NCBI GenBank assembly: GCA_904374465.1
Contig: CAJFFY010000009.1
Location: 1-64,000 of the forward strand
DNA from: an uncultured Subdoligranulum sp.
GTDB taxonomy: Bacteria; Bacillota; Clostridia; Oscillospirales; Ruminococcaceae
Length of the DNA stretch: 64,000 bases
Direction of reading: 5' to 3'
Positions 54,004 through 63,297 of the stretch are shown here, piece by piece. The notes below the pieces were generated by a model. The model searched no databases and was not told the origin of the DNA. It was given only the letters and a program-made list of their open reading frames with translations. The position numbers were made by a program, and so were the translations under genes. Within the stretch, counting starts at the first letter, position 1. The number at the start of each line of letters is the position of its first letter.

Positions 54004-54033
54004 TTGACATCTTATTGCGTTTTGTCTTATTCT
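54004..54033 (+). promoter_or_regulatory. Promoter of the alcohol/aldehyde dehydrogenase pair
   Basis: Consensus -35 TTGACA (54004-54009) with TATTCT (54028-54033) after 18 nt as the best -10. The -10 is weak, so an activator may be needed. Confidence 0.5.
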
Positions 54034-54069
54034 TAACAAGAGCGTTTCACGTGGGAAAGGATGACAAAA

Positions 54070-55317
54070 ATGAACGTTGTCAAGAAGATTTATTGCCGTG
54101 TGTTTCAATTGGGCATGCGCATTGCTCTGCCCTTTTTGCCCTACCGGGAGCCCAAACTGATTCAGGGCGTGAACGGCGTGCCTGCGGTATTGCGCGAGCA
54201 TGCCATTGACTGCGTCATGCTGGTCACCGACGCCGGTGTGCATGGTCTGGGCCTGACCGCCCATCTGGAGGAATTGCTCAACGCATCCCACATCCGCTGC
54301 GTGGTGTACGACCGCACCGTGGCCAACCCCACGGTGGCCAATGTGGAGGAAGCCCGCGCCCTGTACCTGGAAAAGGGCTGCCAGGGTCTGATCGCCTTCG
54401 GCGGCGGCTCCTCCATGGACTGCGCCAAGGCAGTGGGCGCCCGCATTGTGCGGCCCAAAAAGCCGCTGAACAAGATGGAAGGCCTGCTGCATGTTCTGCA
54501 CCGGCTGCCGCTGCTCATCGCGGTGCCCACCACCGCTGGCACCGGCAGCGAGACCACGCTGGCTGCCGTCATCACCGATGAAAAGACCCACCACAAGTAT
54601 CCCATCAACGATTTTTCGCTGATCCCCCACTATGCGGTGCTGGAACCGGACGTGACGCTGAACCTGCCCCCGCAGCTGACCGCCACCACCGGTATGGATG
54701 CCCTGACCCATGCGGTGGAGGCCTACATCGGCCGTTCCACCACCAAGGGCACCCGCGCCGCCGCCATCGAGGCCGTTCGGCTGATCGCCGAAAACCTGCC
54801 CGAAGCCTACTACAACGGCCACAACCGGGAGGCCCGCGCCAACATGCTGCGGGCAGCCTATCTGGCCGGCACCGCCTTCACCAAGAGCTACGTGGGGTAT
54901 GTCCATGCGGTGGCCCACAGCCTGGGCGGCCGGTATGGCATCGCCCACGGCCTGGCCAACAGCGTGCTGCTGCCCATCGTGCTGAAAGCCTACGTCAGCG
55001 CCGCCTGGAAAAAGCTGGCCGAGCTGGCCCGGGCCGCCGGGCTGACCCAGAGCCCCAGCGATGAGGAGGCCGCCAAGGAGTTCATCGATTACATCGACGC
55101 CATGAACGCCGCCATGGGTATTCCCGAAACACTGCCCGGCATCCGCACCGAAGATATTCCCCAGCTGGCCCGGTACGCCGACCATGAGGCCAACCCGCTG
55201 TACCCGGTACCGGTACTGTGGGGCCCCGACCAGCTGGAAGAAATGTACAGAAAAGTTCAGGAGGTCACCGTCCATGACGGAAAACGAGATTCAAAGCATT
55301 CTAAAACGGCAGCGTGA
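54070..55317 (+). CDS. Iron-containing alcohol dehydrogenase
   Basis: A 415-residue group III (iron-type) alcohol dehydrogenase. It has the NAD segment FGGGSSMDCAKAVGA, VPTTAGTGSETTLAAVI, GMDALTHAVEAYIG and the metal histidines in HAVAHSLGGRYGIAHGLAN. The ATG at 54070 is preferred to 54061, which has the ribosome binding site touching it. Its last 44 nt overlap the aldehyde dehydrogenase gene in another frame. The pair suggests reduction or oxidation between an aldehyde and its alcohol; substrate unknown. Confidence 0.92.
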   Translation: MNVVKKIYCRVFQLGMRIALPFLPYREPKLIQGVNGVPAVLREHAIDCVMLVTDAGVHGLGLTAHLEELLNASHIRCVVYDRTVANPTVANVEEARALYLEKGCQGLIAFGGGSSMDCAKAVGARIVRPKKPLNKMEGLLHVLHRLPLLIAVPTTAGTGSETTLAAVITDEKTHHKYPINDFSLIPHYAVLEPDVTLNLPPQLTATTGMDALTHAVEAYIGRSTTKGTRAAAIEAVRLIAENLPEAYYNGHNREARANMLRAAYLAGTAFTKSYVGYVHAVAHSLGGRYGIAHGLANSVLLPIVLKAYVSAAWKKLAELARAAGLTQSPSDEEAAKEFIDYIDAMNAAMGIPETLPGIRTEDIPQLARYADHEANPLYPVPVLWGPDQLEEMYRKVQEVTVHDGKRDSKHSKTAA

Positions 55318-56653
55318 GTATTTTGCCGCCGGCAACACGCTGTCCGCCGACGCCCGCCTTGCCGCCCTGAAAAAGCTGAAGGCTTCGCTGCAGGCCCACG
55401 AGGCGGACCTGGCCGAAGCCCTGCGCACCGACCTGGGCAAGTCTGCCTACGAAAGCTATATGTGCGAAACCGGCCTGACCATGTCGGAGGCCAGTTGGAT
55501 GATCCGCCATCTTCGCCGCCTGATGAAGGAGCGCACGGTGCCCACGCCGCTGTCCCAGTTTGCGGCGCGCAGCTTCCGTTCCCCCTCCCCCTACGGCAAT
55601 GTGCTGATCATGAGCCCCTGGAACTATCCCGTTCTGCTGACACTGGACCCGCTGATCGACGCCATTGCCGCCGGCAACACCGCCATTGTCAAGCCCAGTG
55701 CCTATGCGCCGGCCACCTCGGCCATGTTGCAGCGGATCATCGAGGAATGCTTCCCGCCGGAGCATGTCTGCGTGATCACCGGCGGTCGTGCCGAGAACCA
55801 GGCCCTGCTGCGCCAAAAGTTTGATATGATTTTCTTCACCGGCAGCAAGGCCGTGGGCAAGGAAGTGCTGCGCTGTGCCGCCGAACATCTGACCCCTGCC
55901 GTGCTGGAACTGGGCGGCAAGAGTCCCTGCATCGTGGAGAAATCCGCCAAGATCGGTCTGGCCGCCAAGCGGATCGTCTTTGGCAAGTATCTGAACTGCG
56001 GTCAGACCTGTGTGGCGCCCGACTATATCCTCTGCGATGCGTCCATCCGTGACGAGTTGATCGCCGCCATCCAAAAGGAGATCACCGCCCAGTTTGGTGC
56101 TGAGCCGCTGGCCAACCCGGCCTACGGCAAGATCATCAACGAAAAGCACTACCGCCGTCTGATGGGGCTCATTGACCCGGACAAGGTGGTCTGCGGCGGT
56201 ACCGGCGACGAGGCCGCCCAGCGCATTGCCCCCACTGTCATGAAGGATGTGACCTGGGAGGACGCCGTCATGGGCGAGGAGATTTTCGGCCCCATCCTGC
56301 CGGTGCTCACCTACACCGACCTGAACACCGCCCTTGTGGAGATCGAGGCCCATCCCCACCCGCTGGCCCTCTACCTCTTCAGCGAGGACAAAGCCGTCCA
56401 GCGCAAGGTGCTGGACCGCTGCCACTTCGGCGGCGGCTGCCTCAATGACACCATCATTCACCTGGCCACCAGCGAAATGCCCTTTGGCGGCGTGGGCGAA
56501 AGCGGCATGGGCGGCTACCACGGCAAAACCGGTTTCGAGGCCTTCAGCCACATGCGCAGCATCGTGGACAAAAAGACCTGGCTGGACATGCCGGTCCGCT
56601 ACCAGCCCTACGACAAACAGAAAGACAAAATGCTGCGGTTCTTCCTGCACTGA
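55274..56653 (+). CDS. Aldehyde dehydrogenase (class 3 type)
   Basis: A 459-residue NAD(P)-dependent aldehyde dehydrogenase of the short class 3/YwdH type. It has IMSPWNYPVLLTLDPLI, FFTGSKAVGKEV, the general base Glu212 (LELGGKSP) and nucleophile Cys246 (NCGQTCVAPD). The C-terminal PVRYQPYDKQKDKMLRFF is typical of membrane-interacting class 3 members. GGAGGT lies 8 nt before the start, within the end of the alcohol dehydrogenase gene, so the two are translationally coupled. Confidence 0.94.
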   Translation: MTENEIQSILKRQREYFAAGNTLSADARLAALKKLKASLQAHEADLAEALRTDLGKSAYESYMCETGLTMSEASWMIRHLRRLMKERTVPTPLSQFAARSFRSPSPYGNVLIMSPWNYPVLLTLDPLIDAIAAGNTAIVKPSAYAPATSAMLQRIIEECFPPEHVCVITGGRAENQALLRQKFDMIFFTGSKAVGKEVLRCAAEHLTPAVLELGGKSPCIVEKSAKIGLAAKRIVFGKYLNCGQTCVAPDYILCDASIRDELIAAIQKEITAQFGAEPLANPAYGKIINEKHYRRLMGLIDPDKVVCGGTGDEAAQRIAPTVMKDVTWEDAVMGEEIFGPILPVLTYTDLNTALVEIEAHPHPLALYLFSEDKAVQRKVLDRCHFGGGCLNDTIIHLATSEMPFGGVGESGMGGYHGKTGFEAFSHMRSIVDKKTWLDMPVRYQPYDKQKDKMLRFFLH

Positions 56654-56662
56654 CCGTTGCTT

Positions 56663-56698
56663 ACGCCGTATCTGCTCCGCACAGGTACGGCGTTTTTT
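56663..56698 (+). terminator. Terminator of the aldehyde dehydrogenase gene
   Basis: ACGCCGTA pairs with TACGGCGT (56663-56670 with 56686-56693), followed by six T residues. Confidence 0.85.
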
Positions 56699-56737
56699 GT
56701 TGTCCCAACGGGTCCGGCACAACTTGACAGGGAGTCA

Positions 56738-56766
56738 TTGACATTGCCTGTTAGTCGTGCTAAACT
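56738..56766 (+). promoter_or_regulatory. Promoter of feoAB with candidate iron operator
   Basis: Consensus -35 TTGACA (56738-56743), a 17-nt spacer and TAAACT (56761-56766). An inverted repeat TTAG-TCGTG-CTAA (56751-56763) covers the spacer and -10; this resembles half-sites of DtxR/IdeR-type metal repressors. A second TTGACA lies at 56724-56729. Confidence 0.6.
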
Positions 56767-56826
56767 TTGTTGCGGAAATACAGGTGTATTTGCGGCCTGC
56801 AAAGCAGGCAGGAGGTTGGAAAGTTT

Positions 56827-59208
56827 ATGACATTGGCGGAACTGAAAATCGGACAGGACGCGCTGATTGAGACAATTGGCGGCAGCGGCGAGCTACGGCA
56901 CCATCTGCTGGACATGGGGCTTACCCCCGGCACCGAGGTCACACTGCGCAAAGTAGCCCCCATGGGCGATCCCATTGAGGTGGAACTGCGCGGCTACGAG
57001 CTGACCCTGCGGCTGGACGACGCGGCCAAAATCACCGTGGAGAATGTACATACCACCGACCGGGCGGCCCGCAGCGAAACCCGGCACGCCCCCATCCCCC
57101 ACCCCGGTGTGGGCGAACTGGGCAAGGCGGCCAGCTACCACAACCGCAAGGCCGGGGCGCCCATTCCCAAGGGAGCCCCGCTGACCTTTGCCCTGGCGGG
57201 CAACCAGAACTGCGGTAAGACCACCCTGTTCAACCAGCTGACCGGTTCCAACCAGCATGTGGGGAACTTTCCCGGCGTGACGGTGGACCGGAAGGACGGC
57301 GTGATCCGCGGCCACAGCGAAGCCACCGTCACCGATCTGCCGGGTATCTATTCCCTTTCCCCCTATTCCAACGAGGAAATTGTCACCCGGGACTTCATCC
57401 TGCAGCAAAAGCCGGACGGCATCATCAACATCGTGGATGCCTCCAACATCGAGCGCAACCTGTACCTGACCATGCAGCTGATGGAGTTGCAGATTCCCAT
57501 GGTGCTGGCGCTGAACATGATGGACGAGGTACGCGCCAACGGTGGGACCATTCTGGTCAACCAGCTGGAAAATGATCTGGGCATCCCGGTGGTACCTATC
57601 TCGGCCGCCAAGAACGAGGGCATCGACGAACTGATCGAGCACGCCCTGCATGTGGCCCGTCACCGGGAATTGCCGGGGCGCATCGACTTCTGCACGGCGG
57701 GTGACAACGCCAACGATCCCCGGGGTGCCGTACATCGCTGCATTCATGCGGTGGCCCACCTGATTGAGGACCACGCCGCGGCCGCGGGGCTTCCCCTGCG
57801 GTTCGCTTCCACCAAACTGGTGGAGGGGGACGGACCCATTCTGGAGGCACTGCAGCTGGACCAGAACGAAAAAGAACTGCTGGACCACACCATCACCGAG
57901 CTGGAAAACGAGACCGGCCTGGACCGGGAAGCCGCCCTGGCCGACATGCGGTTCACCTTTATTGAAAAGCTATGCGCCGAAACGGTGGTCAAACCCGGCG
58001 AAAGCCGGGAACACAAGCGCAGTGTGGCCATCGACCAGGTGCTCACCGGCAAGTTCACCGCCCTGCCCTGCTTTTTGGGCATTATGGCGCTGGTCTTCTG
58101 GCTGACCTTCGGGGTCATCGGCGCCGTACTGTCCGACTGGATGACCCTGGGCATCGACGCCCTGACCGGGGTGGTGGACAACGCCCTGACGGCCTACGGC
58201 ATCAACCCGGTGGTCCATTCGCTGGTCATTGACGGCATCTTCGCCGGTGTGGGCAGCGTGCTGAGCTTTTTGCCCACCATCGTCACGCTGTTCTTCTTCC
58301 TCTCCATTCTGGAGGATACCGGCTACATGGCCCGTGTGGCCTTCGTCATGGACAAGCTGCTGCGCCGCATCGGCCTTTCGGGCCGCAGCTTCGTGCCCAT
58401 GCTGGTGGGCTTCGGCTGTTCGGTGCCGGCCATTATGGCCACCCGTACCCTGTCCAGTGAGCGGGACCGCCGGATGACCATCCTGCTGACCCCCTTCATG
58501 AGCTGCTCGGCCAAGCTGCCCATCTACGCCCTGTTCACCGCGGCGTTCTTCCCCCCGGTGTGGCGGGCCCCGGTGATGATCTTCCTGTATCTGTTCGGCA
58601 TCCTGTGCGGCGTGCTCTACGCTCTGCTGCTGAAACACACCAAATTCCACGGCGAGCCCGTTCCCTTCGTCATGGAGCTGCCCAACTACCGGCTGCCCAG
58701 CGCCCGCAGCGTGGGACAGCTGATCTGGGAGAAGGCCCGGGATTTTGTGCAGCGCGCCTTCACCATCATCTTTGTGGCCACCGTCATCATCTGGTTCCTG
58801 CAGACCTTTGACGCCCGCCTGAATGTGGCCGCCACCGCCGATGCCAGCCTGCTGGCGCTGATCGGCTCCTGGATTGCCCCGCTGTTTGCGCCGCTGGGCT
58901 TTGCCGACTGGCGGGTCTCCACCGCGCTGATCACTGGCTTTACCGCCAAGGAGAGCGTGGTTTCCACCCTGACGGTGCTGCTGGGCGGCAATACCGGCGC
59001 TCTGTCCACCATGTTCAGCCCCTTCACTGCGGTGGTCTTCCTGGTCTTCACACTGCTCTACACCCCCTGTGTGGCGGCCATTGCGGCCGTCCGGCGGGAG
59101 ATGGGCAGCGCCAAGGCCGCGGCCGGTGTGGTCATTGCCCAGTGTGTCATCGCCTGGGTGGTTGCCTTCCTGGTCCACTGTGTGGGCCTGCTGATCGGTC
59201 TGGCCTGA
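56827..59208 (+). CDS. feoB: Ferrous iron transporter FeoA-FeoB fusion
   Basis: Ferrous iron uptake GTPase. Of 793 residues, the first ~75 form a FeoA SH3-like domain (MTLAELKIGQDALI, HLLDMGLTPGTEVTLRK), joined by a linker to FeoB. The G domain has G1 GNQNCGKTT (125-133), VDRKDG, G3 DLPGIYSL and G4 NMMD, then a helical domain and about 10 membrane segments with the two Gate motifs (VGFGCSVPAIMATR, TPFMSCSAKLPIYALF). Single-gene fusion of feoA and feoB, with no FeoC. GGAGG lies 11 nt before the start. Confidence 0.96.
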   Translation: MTLAELKIGQDALIETIGGSGELRHHLLDMGLTPGTEVTLRKVAPMGDPIEVELRGYELTLRLDDAAKITVENVHTTDRAARSETRHAPIPHPGVGELGKAASYHNRKAGAPIPKGAPLTFALAGNQNCGKTTLFNQLTGSNQHVGNFPGVTVDRKDGVIRGHSEATVTDLPGIYSLSPYSNEEIVTRDFILQQKPDGIINIVDASNIERNLYLTMQLMELQIPMVLALNMMDEVRANGGTILVNQLENDLGIPVVPISAAKNEGIDELIEHALHVARHRELPGRIDFCTAGDNANDPRGAVHRCIHAVAHLIEDHAAAAGLPLRFASTKLVEGDGPILEALQLDQNEKELLDHTITELENETGLDREAALADMRFTFIEKLCAETVVKPGESREHKRSVAIDQVLTGKFTALPCFLGIMALVFWLTFGVIGAVLSDWMTLGIDALTGVVDNALTAYGINPVVHSLVIDGIFAGVGSVLSFLPTIVTLFFFLSILEDTGYMARVAFVMDKLLRRIGLSGRSFVPMLVGFGCSVPAIMATRTLSSERDRRMTILLTPFMSCSAKLPIYALFTAAFFPPVWRAPVMIFLYLFGILCGVLYALLLKHTKFHGEPVPFVMELPNYRLPSARSVGQLIWEKARDFVQRAFTIIFVATVIIWFLQTFDARLNVAATADASLLALIGSWIAPLFAPLGFADWRVSTALITGFTAKESVVSTLTVLLGGNTGALSTMFSPFTAVVFLVFTLLYTPCVAAIAAVRREMGSAKAAAGVVIAQCVIAWVVAFLVHCVGLLIGLA

Positions 59209-59223
59209 GTTTTTCTCACCTAT

Positions 59224-59264
59224 AAAAAATATCCCGACGGAACCATTCCGTCGGGATATTTTTA
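59224..59264. terminator. Bidirectional terminator between feoB and the MATE gene
   Basis: AAAAATATCCCGACGG pairs with CCGTCGGGATATTTTT around a 7-nt loop, symmetrical A- and T-runs. Confidence 0.92.
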
Positions 59265-60590
59265 TAGTCCCTGTTTGCGGCAGGTATAAAAATAATAGGG
59301 AATTTCAAACAGCAGCATGACACTCCACCCGAAGGCGCAGGACCAGGCAATGCCCGGCAGGCCGATGCGGGGTGCCAACAGCGCGGCGCCCAGGGCGCGC
59401 AGTCCCGCCTGCAGGCAGGTACCAACCAGAGTGGTGGTCATCTTGCCCATCCCCCGGTAAAAACCCTGGAACCCGTTGGTCAGAGCCGGCAGAATGTAAA
59501 ACAGCGCCATATACCCCAGATACTCGCTGCCCAGGGCGACAACCTCCCCGGCGCCGTCCCCGCTGACGAACAGCGATACCAGCGCCGTGCGCCCCCACCA
59601 GGTCACACCGCCGATGAGCAGCCAGTAGGCCAGTTCCAGCCGCAGCCCCACCCGGAACCCCTGCCGGATCCGGGCAGACTGTCCGGCGCCCCGGTTCTGG
59701 GCAATGTAGGTGGTGATGGCCGTGGCGATGCTCTGCTCCGGCGTAAAGGCAAAGTCATCCACCCGGGTGACGGCGTTGAAGGCGGCAATGGCCCCGATGC
59801 CCAGGGCGTTGACCTGCCCCTGGATCAGCACTTTGCAGATGGGCTGCACCGCCTGCTGCAGGGCGGTGATGGCCCCATACCGTAAAATGCGCCCCAGCAG
59901 GTCCGGCCGGATACGCCATTGCCCACGCTCCGGGCAAAGTTCCGGCACGCGGCGCACCAGATAACCGGCGGCCAACAAGGCGCTGGCCGCCTCCGCCACC
60001 ACCGTGGTGACGGCGCTGCAGACGATGCCGAAGCCCAGCCCGCCGATGAGCACCAGATCCAGCGCCGCGTTGAGCACCGCCGAGCAGGCCAGAAACTTCA
60101 GCGGTGTCTTGGAATCCCCCACGCTTTTCAGACCCGCGGCCAGGGCGTTGTAGAAAAAGGTGAAAGGCGCCCCCAGGAAAGTGATGCGCAGATAGGTCCC
60201 GGTGATGGAGAGAATCTCCGGCGGCACGGCCAACGCCCCCAGAAGGTAGGGGGTCGCCCAGATGCCGATCAGCGCCACCGCCGTGCAGAGTCCCGCGCCG
60301 AACAGCAGGGTGGTAGCCAGCGTCTGGCGCAGGGATGTCATCCGGCGGGCACCGAAGGCCTCGCTCATGAGCACCCCGGCACCGATGCACAACCCGGTGA
60401 TGGCCAGAATCACCAGATTCATAACCGGGCCGGCCACCCCTTCGGCGGCCAGGGCATCCTGCCCGATGAACCGTCCCGCGATGATGGAATCCACGGCATT
60501 GTAGGCCAGCTGCAGCCAGTTGCCCAGCAGCAGCGGCACCGCATACCAAAAGAGGTGCCCCAGCGGGGCACCTTTTGTCATATCGCGCAT
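59262..60590 (-). CDS. MATE family efflux transporter
   Basis: A 442-residue multidrug and toxin extrusion (DinF/NorM-like) transporter with about 12 membrane helices. It has the opening PLGHLFWYAVPLLLGNWLQL, IAGRFIGQDALAA, and a second half VQPICKVLIQGQVNALG with the pseudo-repeat expected of MATE. It uses a sodium or proton gradient; the substrate is unknown. ATG at 60590 is chosen; GTG at 60608 has no ribosome binding site. It begins 21 nt after the glycosyltransferase stop, in the same direction. Confidence 0.92.
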   Translation of the reverse strand: MRDMTKGAPLGHLFWYAVPLLLGNWLQLAYNAVDSIIAGRFIGQDALAAEGVAGPVMNLVILAITGLCIGAGVLMSEAFGARRMTSLRQTLATTLLFGAGLCTAVALIGIWATPYLLGALAVPPEILSITGTYLRITFLGAPFTFFYNALAAGLKSVGDSKTPLKFLACSAVLNAALDLVLIGGLGFGIVCSAVTTVVAEAASALLAAGYLVRRVPELCPERGQWRIRPDLLGRILRYGAITALQQAVQPICKVLIQGQVNALGIGAIAAFNAVTRVDDFAFTPEQSIATAITTYIAQNRGAGQSARIRQGFRVGLRLELAYWLLIGGVTWWGRTALVSLFVSGDGAGEVVALGSEYLGYMALFYILPALTNGFQGFYRGMGKMTTTLVGTCLQAGLRALGAALLAPRIGLPGIAWSCAFGWSVMLLFEIPYYFYTCRKQGL

Positions 60591-60611
60591 GGAGCCACGC
60601 CCCCTCACGCC

Positions 60612-61562
60612 TTATGCATTTTTACGGTCCTGCTCCGTTTCCGCCACAATGTACACCGGCCGATGCTTGACCTCCAGGTAGGTCTTGGCCAGGTACTCGC
60701 CCACAATGCCGGTGCAGAAAAGCTGCACGCCGCTGCACAGCAGGATGATGCAGACCAGACTGGGCCAGCCCGAGGTGGGATCCCCGAAGACAAGGGCCCG
60801 CACCACCACAAACAGAATGCCGATAAAGGCCAGGACGCAGAACAGCACGCCGGCCCCCGCCGCCACCAGCAGCGGCGTGGTGGAAAAGCCCACGATTCCC
60901 TCGATGGAATACTTGAAGAGCCCCCAGAAATTCCACTTGGTGGTACCGGCCACTCGCTCGATGTTCTCGTAATCAAACCATTTGGTCTTGAATCCCACCC
61001 AGCTGAAGATGCCCTTGCTGAAACGGTTGTATTCCGCCATGCTGAGCACCGCATCCACCATCTTGCGGCTCATCAACCGGAAATCCCGGGCGCCGTCCAC
61101 AATTTCGGTGTCGGACATTCGGTTGATGATCTGGTAGAACTTTTTGGCAAACCAGCTGCGCAGCGGCGGTTCCCCCTTGCGGGTGGTCCGCCGGGTAGCC
61201 GCACAATCGTAGTCTCCGCTCAGCAGGGTGTCCAACATGGCCGGCAGCAGGGCCGGCGGATCCTGCAGGTCGGCGTCCATGGTGGCCACATAATCGCCCT
61301 TGGCCGCCTGCAGGCCGGCGTAGATCCCGGCCTCCTTGCCAAAGTTGCGGCTGAAGGACACATACCGCACCCGGGGATCCCGGGCGTGCAGTTCCCGCGC
61401 CACCCGCAGTGTCCCGTCCCGGGAACCGTCGTCGATGAAAATAAACTCAAATTCCGCGCCATGGCTCTTGCCCATCTCGGCCGCCACACGGCTGGCCTCC
61501 CGGTAGAAGAGCGGCATGGATTCCTCCTCGTTATAGCAAGGAACGATCAGACTGATCAGCAT
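60612..61562 (-). CDS. GtrB-like polyprenyl-phosphate glycosyltransferase
   Basis: Transfers a sugar from a nucleotide donor to a polyprenyl phosphate on the inner membrane face. The 316-residue product has a GT2 domain (ISLIVPCYNEEESM, FIDDGSRDGT, MDADLQDPPALLP) and two C-terminal membrane helices (about 228-255 and 265-290), as in GtrB, CsbB and YkcC. It lies 41 nt downstream of the GtrII-like gene. A GtrA-type flippase is not in the window. Confidence 0.92.
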   Translation of the reverse strand: MLISLIVPCYNEEESMPLFYREASRVAAEMGKSHGAEFEFIFIDDGSRDGTLRVARELHARDPRVRYVSFSRNFGKEAGIYAGLQAAKGDYVATMDADLQDPPALLPAMLDTLLSGDYDCAATRRTTRKGEPPLRSWFAKKFYQIINRMSDTEIVDGARDFRLMSRKMVDAVLSMAEYNRFSKGIFSWVGFKTKWFDYENIERVAGTTKWNFWGLFKYSIEGIVGFSTTPLLVAAGAGVLFCVLAFIGILFVVVRALVFGDPTSGWPSLVCIILLCSGVQLFCTGIVGEYLAKTYLEVKHRPVYIVAETEQDRKNA

Positions 61563-61603
61563 AGGGTGTTACCTGCTTTCCTCATCAAATATCTGCTGCC
61601 GTA

Positions 61604-63181
61604 CTACGCCACACGGGCAACCAGGCAGCCCTGGATTTCCTGTAGGGAACCTTCCTGCGGATACACCGCCATCATCTGGTATTCCGGTGTATTGACAATT
61701 TCCATCACCTGTTCGCGGCTGCTCCAGTTGAGCGCCACCCCCAGATACTGTTTGAAGATCTGCTGCCACCCCTCGGCATTGGCATGGGGGGAATGGAACA
61801 GCAATCCCATCTGCATCAGGCTGTCCGCCTTGTCGTAACAGGGGGAAAGATTGGGATAGTTGCCGCTTTCCGGCTGTCCAATGATGGCCACCGGCATACC
61901 CGCCCGGTACTCGGGACGCTGCTGCAGGTCCTGCAGCAGACTTTGCGCCACCGTCAGGGTGGTGCGCTGGCTGGCCAGCAGCGTGGTGGAATCGGTGTTG
62001 AGCTGCAGCAGATATCCCCGCAGCAGCACCACCGTCAAGCCAACCGCCAGCCAGACCGCAGCCCGTGCCAATCGGCGCTCCCCCATATATCGCGCACACA
62101 GGGTCAGCACAAAGGGAACCACGGTGAGCAGCGGGCTGCAGGTGAGCAGAATCAGGGTGGTCTCGGGGACGATCAGGTCGATGGCCGCCACCGCCAGGGG
62201 CAACAGGACCACCAGCACCACCGCCAGCAGACAGGCTACCCGGTGGCGGCGGATCTGCCACAACCGCACTGCCAGCGCCACCGCAGCCAGCACGAACAGG
62301 AGTGCATACACCGGGCGCACATGGTAGTAATTGGCCGCAAGAGTGCGGCCGAAGAAGTAGTCGAAGAAATCCCGGTAAGCCTGCGGAATCCCGGTTCCCA
62401 GGCTGGTCAGGGCGTGGAGCACCCCCACCGAATCGGCACCTTTATAGCCCGACAGAGCTACCTGCGTGGTGTACAACCGAAGTTGCAGCACCATATAATA
62501 GGCCACCAGGCCCAGGGCACAGGCCAACAGGGTCCGGCCCAACCGTCGGGCAAAGGCAGCCAGCGCTTCCGGCTCATCCAGCAGGGTGCGCAGCAGCCAC
62601 ATCAGCAGCAGCCCGGCCGTGACCCCTACATTGCTCTGATACAGACTGAGGGAGGCCATCAGAAAAAGGGCGCCCAGCAGAACACCCGGCCAGCGGGGCA
62701 GCCGTTGTACCCAGTACGCCGCCGCCACCGCCAGCAGAAAGGCCAGCGCATAGGCGATGGAGCAGAACAGGTAGCTTTCGGTGATGAGGACCTGGGGGGC
62801 CAGCACCACCGTCAGGGGAATCAGCCAGCGCAGCGGGCGACTGTTTTGGGCTTCCAGTACCCGGACCAGCAGCATACCGGCCGCCGTATAGAGGACCAGC
62901 ATGCCCGCCCCGGAAAGGATGGGTGAAACAAACCCGCCCCGCAGAAGATCCACCAGTACCAGACCCCAGCGGCCCAGGCTCAGTTCCCAGCTGTCGGCGA
63001 TATGATAATCGCCCCCCAACCACAGGGAGTCGGGATTTTGCAGGCCGTTGGCAATCATCTGGAAGTGTGCCACCAGGGCAACTGCCAGTAACACCGCAAA
63101 GCGTCGGGCCTCTTGCCTGACGGCAGGATCCCACGCTGGGAAGCACTTTTCCCGCTGCAACTGCACTGAATTTTCCTTCAT
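61604..63181 (-). CDS. GtrII-like membrane glucosyltransferase
   Basis: A 525-residue integral membrane protein with about 11 hydrophobic segments. The segments GGDYHIADSWELSLGRWGL and SLYQSNVGVTAGLLLMWLL fit the GtrII family, which uses polyprenyl-linked sugar to decorate a surface polymer outside the membrane. With GtrB just downstream the pair is a serotype-conversion-type module. AT-rich promoter upstream; the start codon at 63181 has only a weak ribosome binding site (GAGGCGG). Confidence 0.82.
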   Translation of the reverse strand: MKENSVQLQREKCFPAWDPAVRQEARRFAVLLAVALVAHFQMIANGLQNPDSLWLGGDYHIADSWELSLGRWGLVLVDLLRGGFVSPILSGAGMLVLYTAAGMLLVRVLEAQNSRPLRWLIPLTVVLAPQVLITESYLFCSIAYALAFLLAVAAAYWVQRLPRWPGVLLGALFLMASLSLYQSNVGVTAGLLLMWLLRTLLDEPEALAAFARRLGRTLLACALGLVAYYMVLQLRLYTTQVALSGYKGADSVGVLHALTSLGTGIPQAYRDFFDYFFGRTLAANYYHVRPVYALLFVLAAVALAVRLWQIRRHRVACLLAVVLVVLLPLAVAAIDLIVPETTLILLTCSPLLTVVPFVLTLCARYMGERRLARAAVWLAVGLTVVLLRGYLLQLNTDSTTLLASQRTTLTVAQSLLQDLQQRPEYRAGMPVAIIGQPESGNYPNLSPCYDKADSLMQMGLLFHSPHANAEGWQQIFKQYLGVALNWSSREQVMEIVNTPEYQMMAVYPQEGSLQEIQGCLVARVA

Positions 63182-63215
63182 TGTTTGTTTTCCGCCTCAA
63201 CCTGATATATGGTTT

Positions 63216-63244
63216 ATTATACCGTTTTTCCCACCACTTGTAAA
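63216..63244 (-). promoter_or_regulatory. Promoter of the GtrII-GtrB-MATE operon
   Basis: On the minus strand, -35 TTTACA (63239-63244), a 17-nt spacer and TATAAT (63216-63221). Confidence 0.82.
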
Positions 63245-63251
63245 TAGACAG

Positions 63252-63286
63252 AAAAAAGGACGCCGCCCCGCAGGGGGCGGCGTCCG
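63252..63286 (-). terminator. Terminator of leuS
   Basis: GGACGCCGCCCC pairs with GGGGCGGCGTCC (63258-63285) and is followed on the minus strand by six T residues. Confidence 0.9.
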
Positions 63287-63297
63287 TATGGGTTGGA

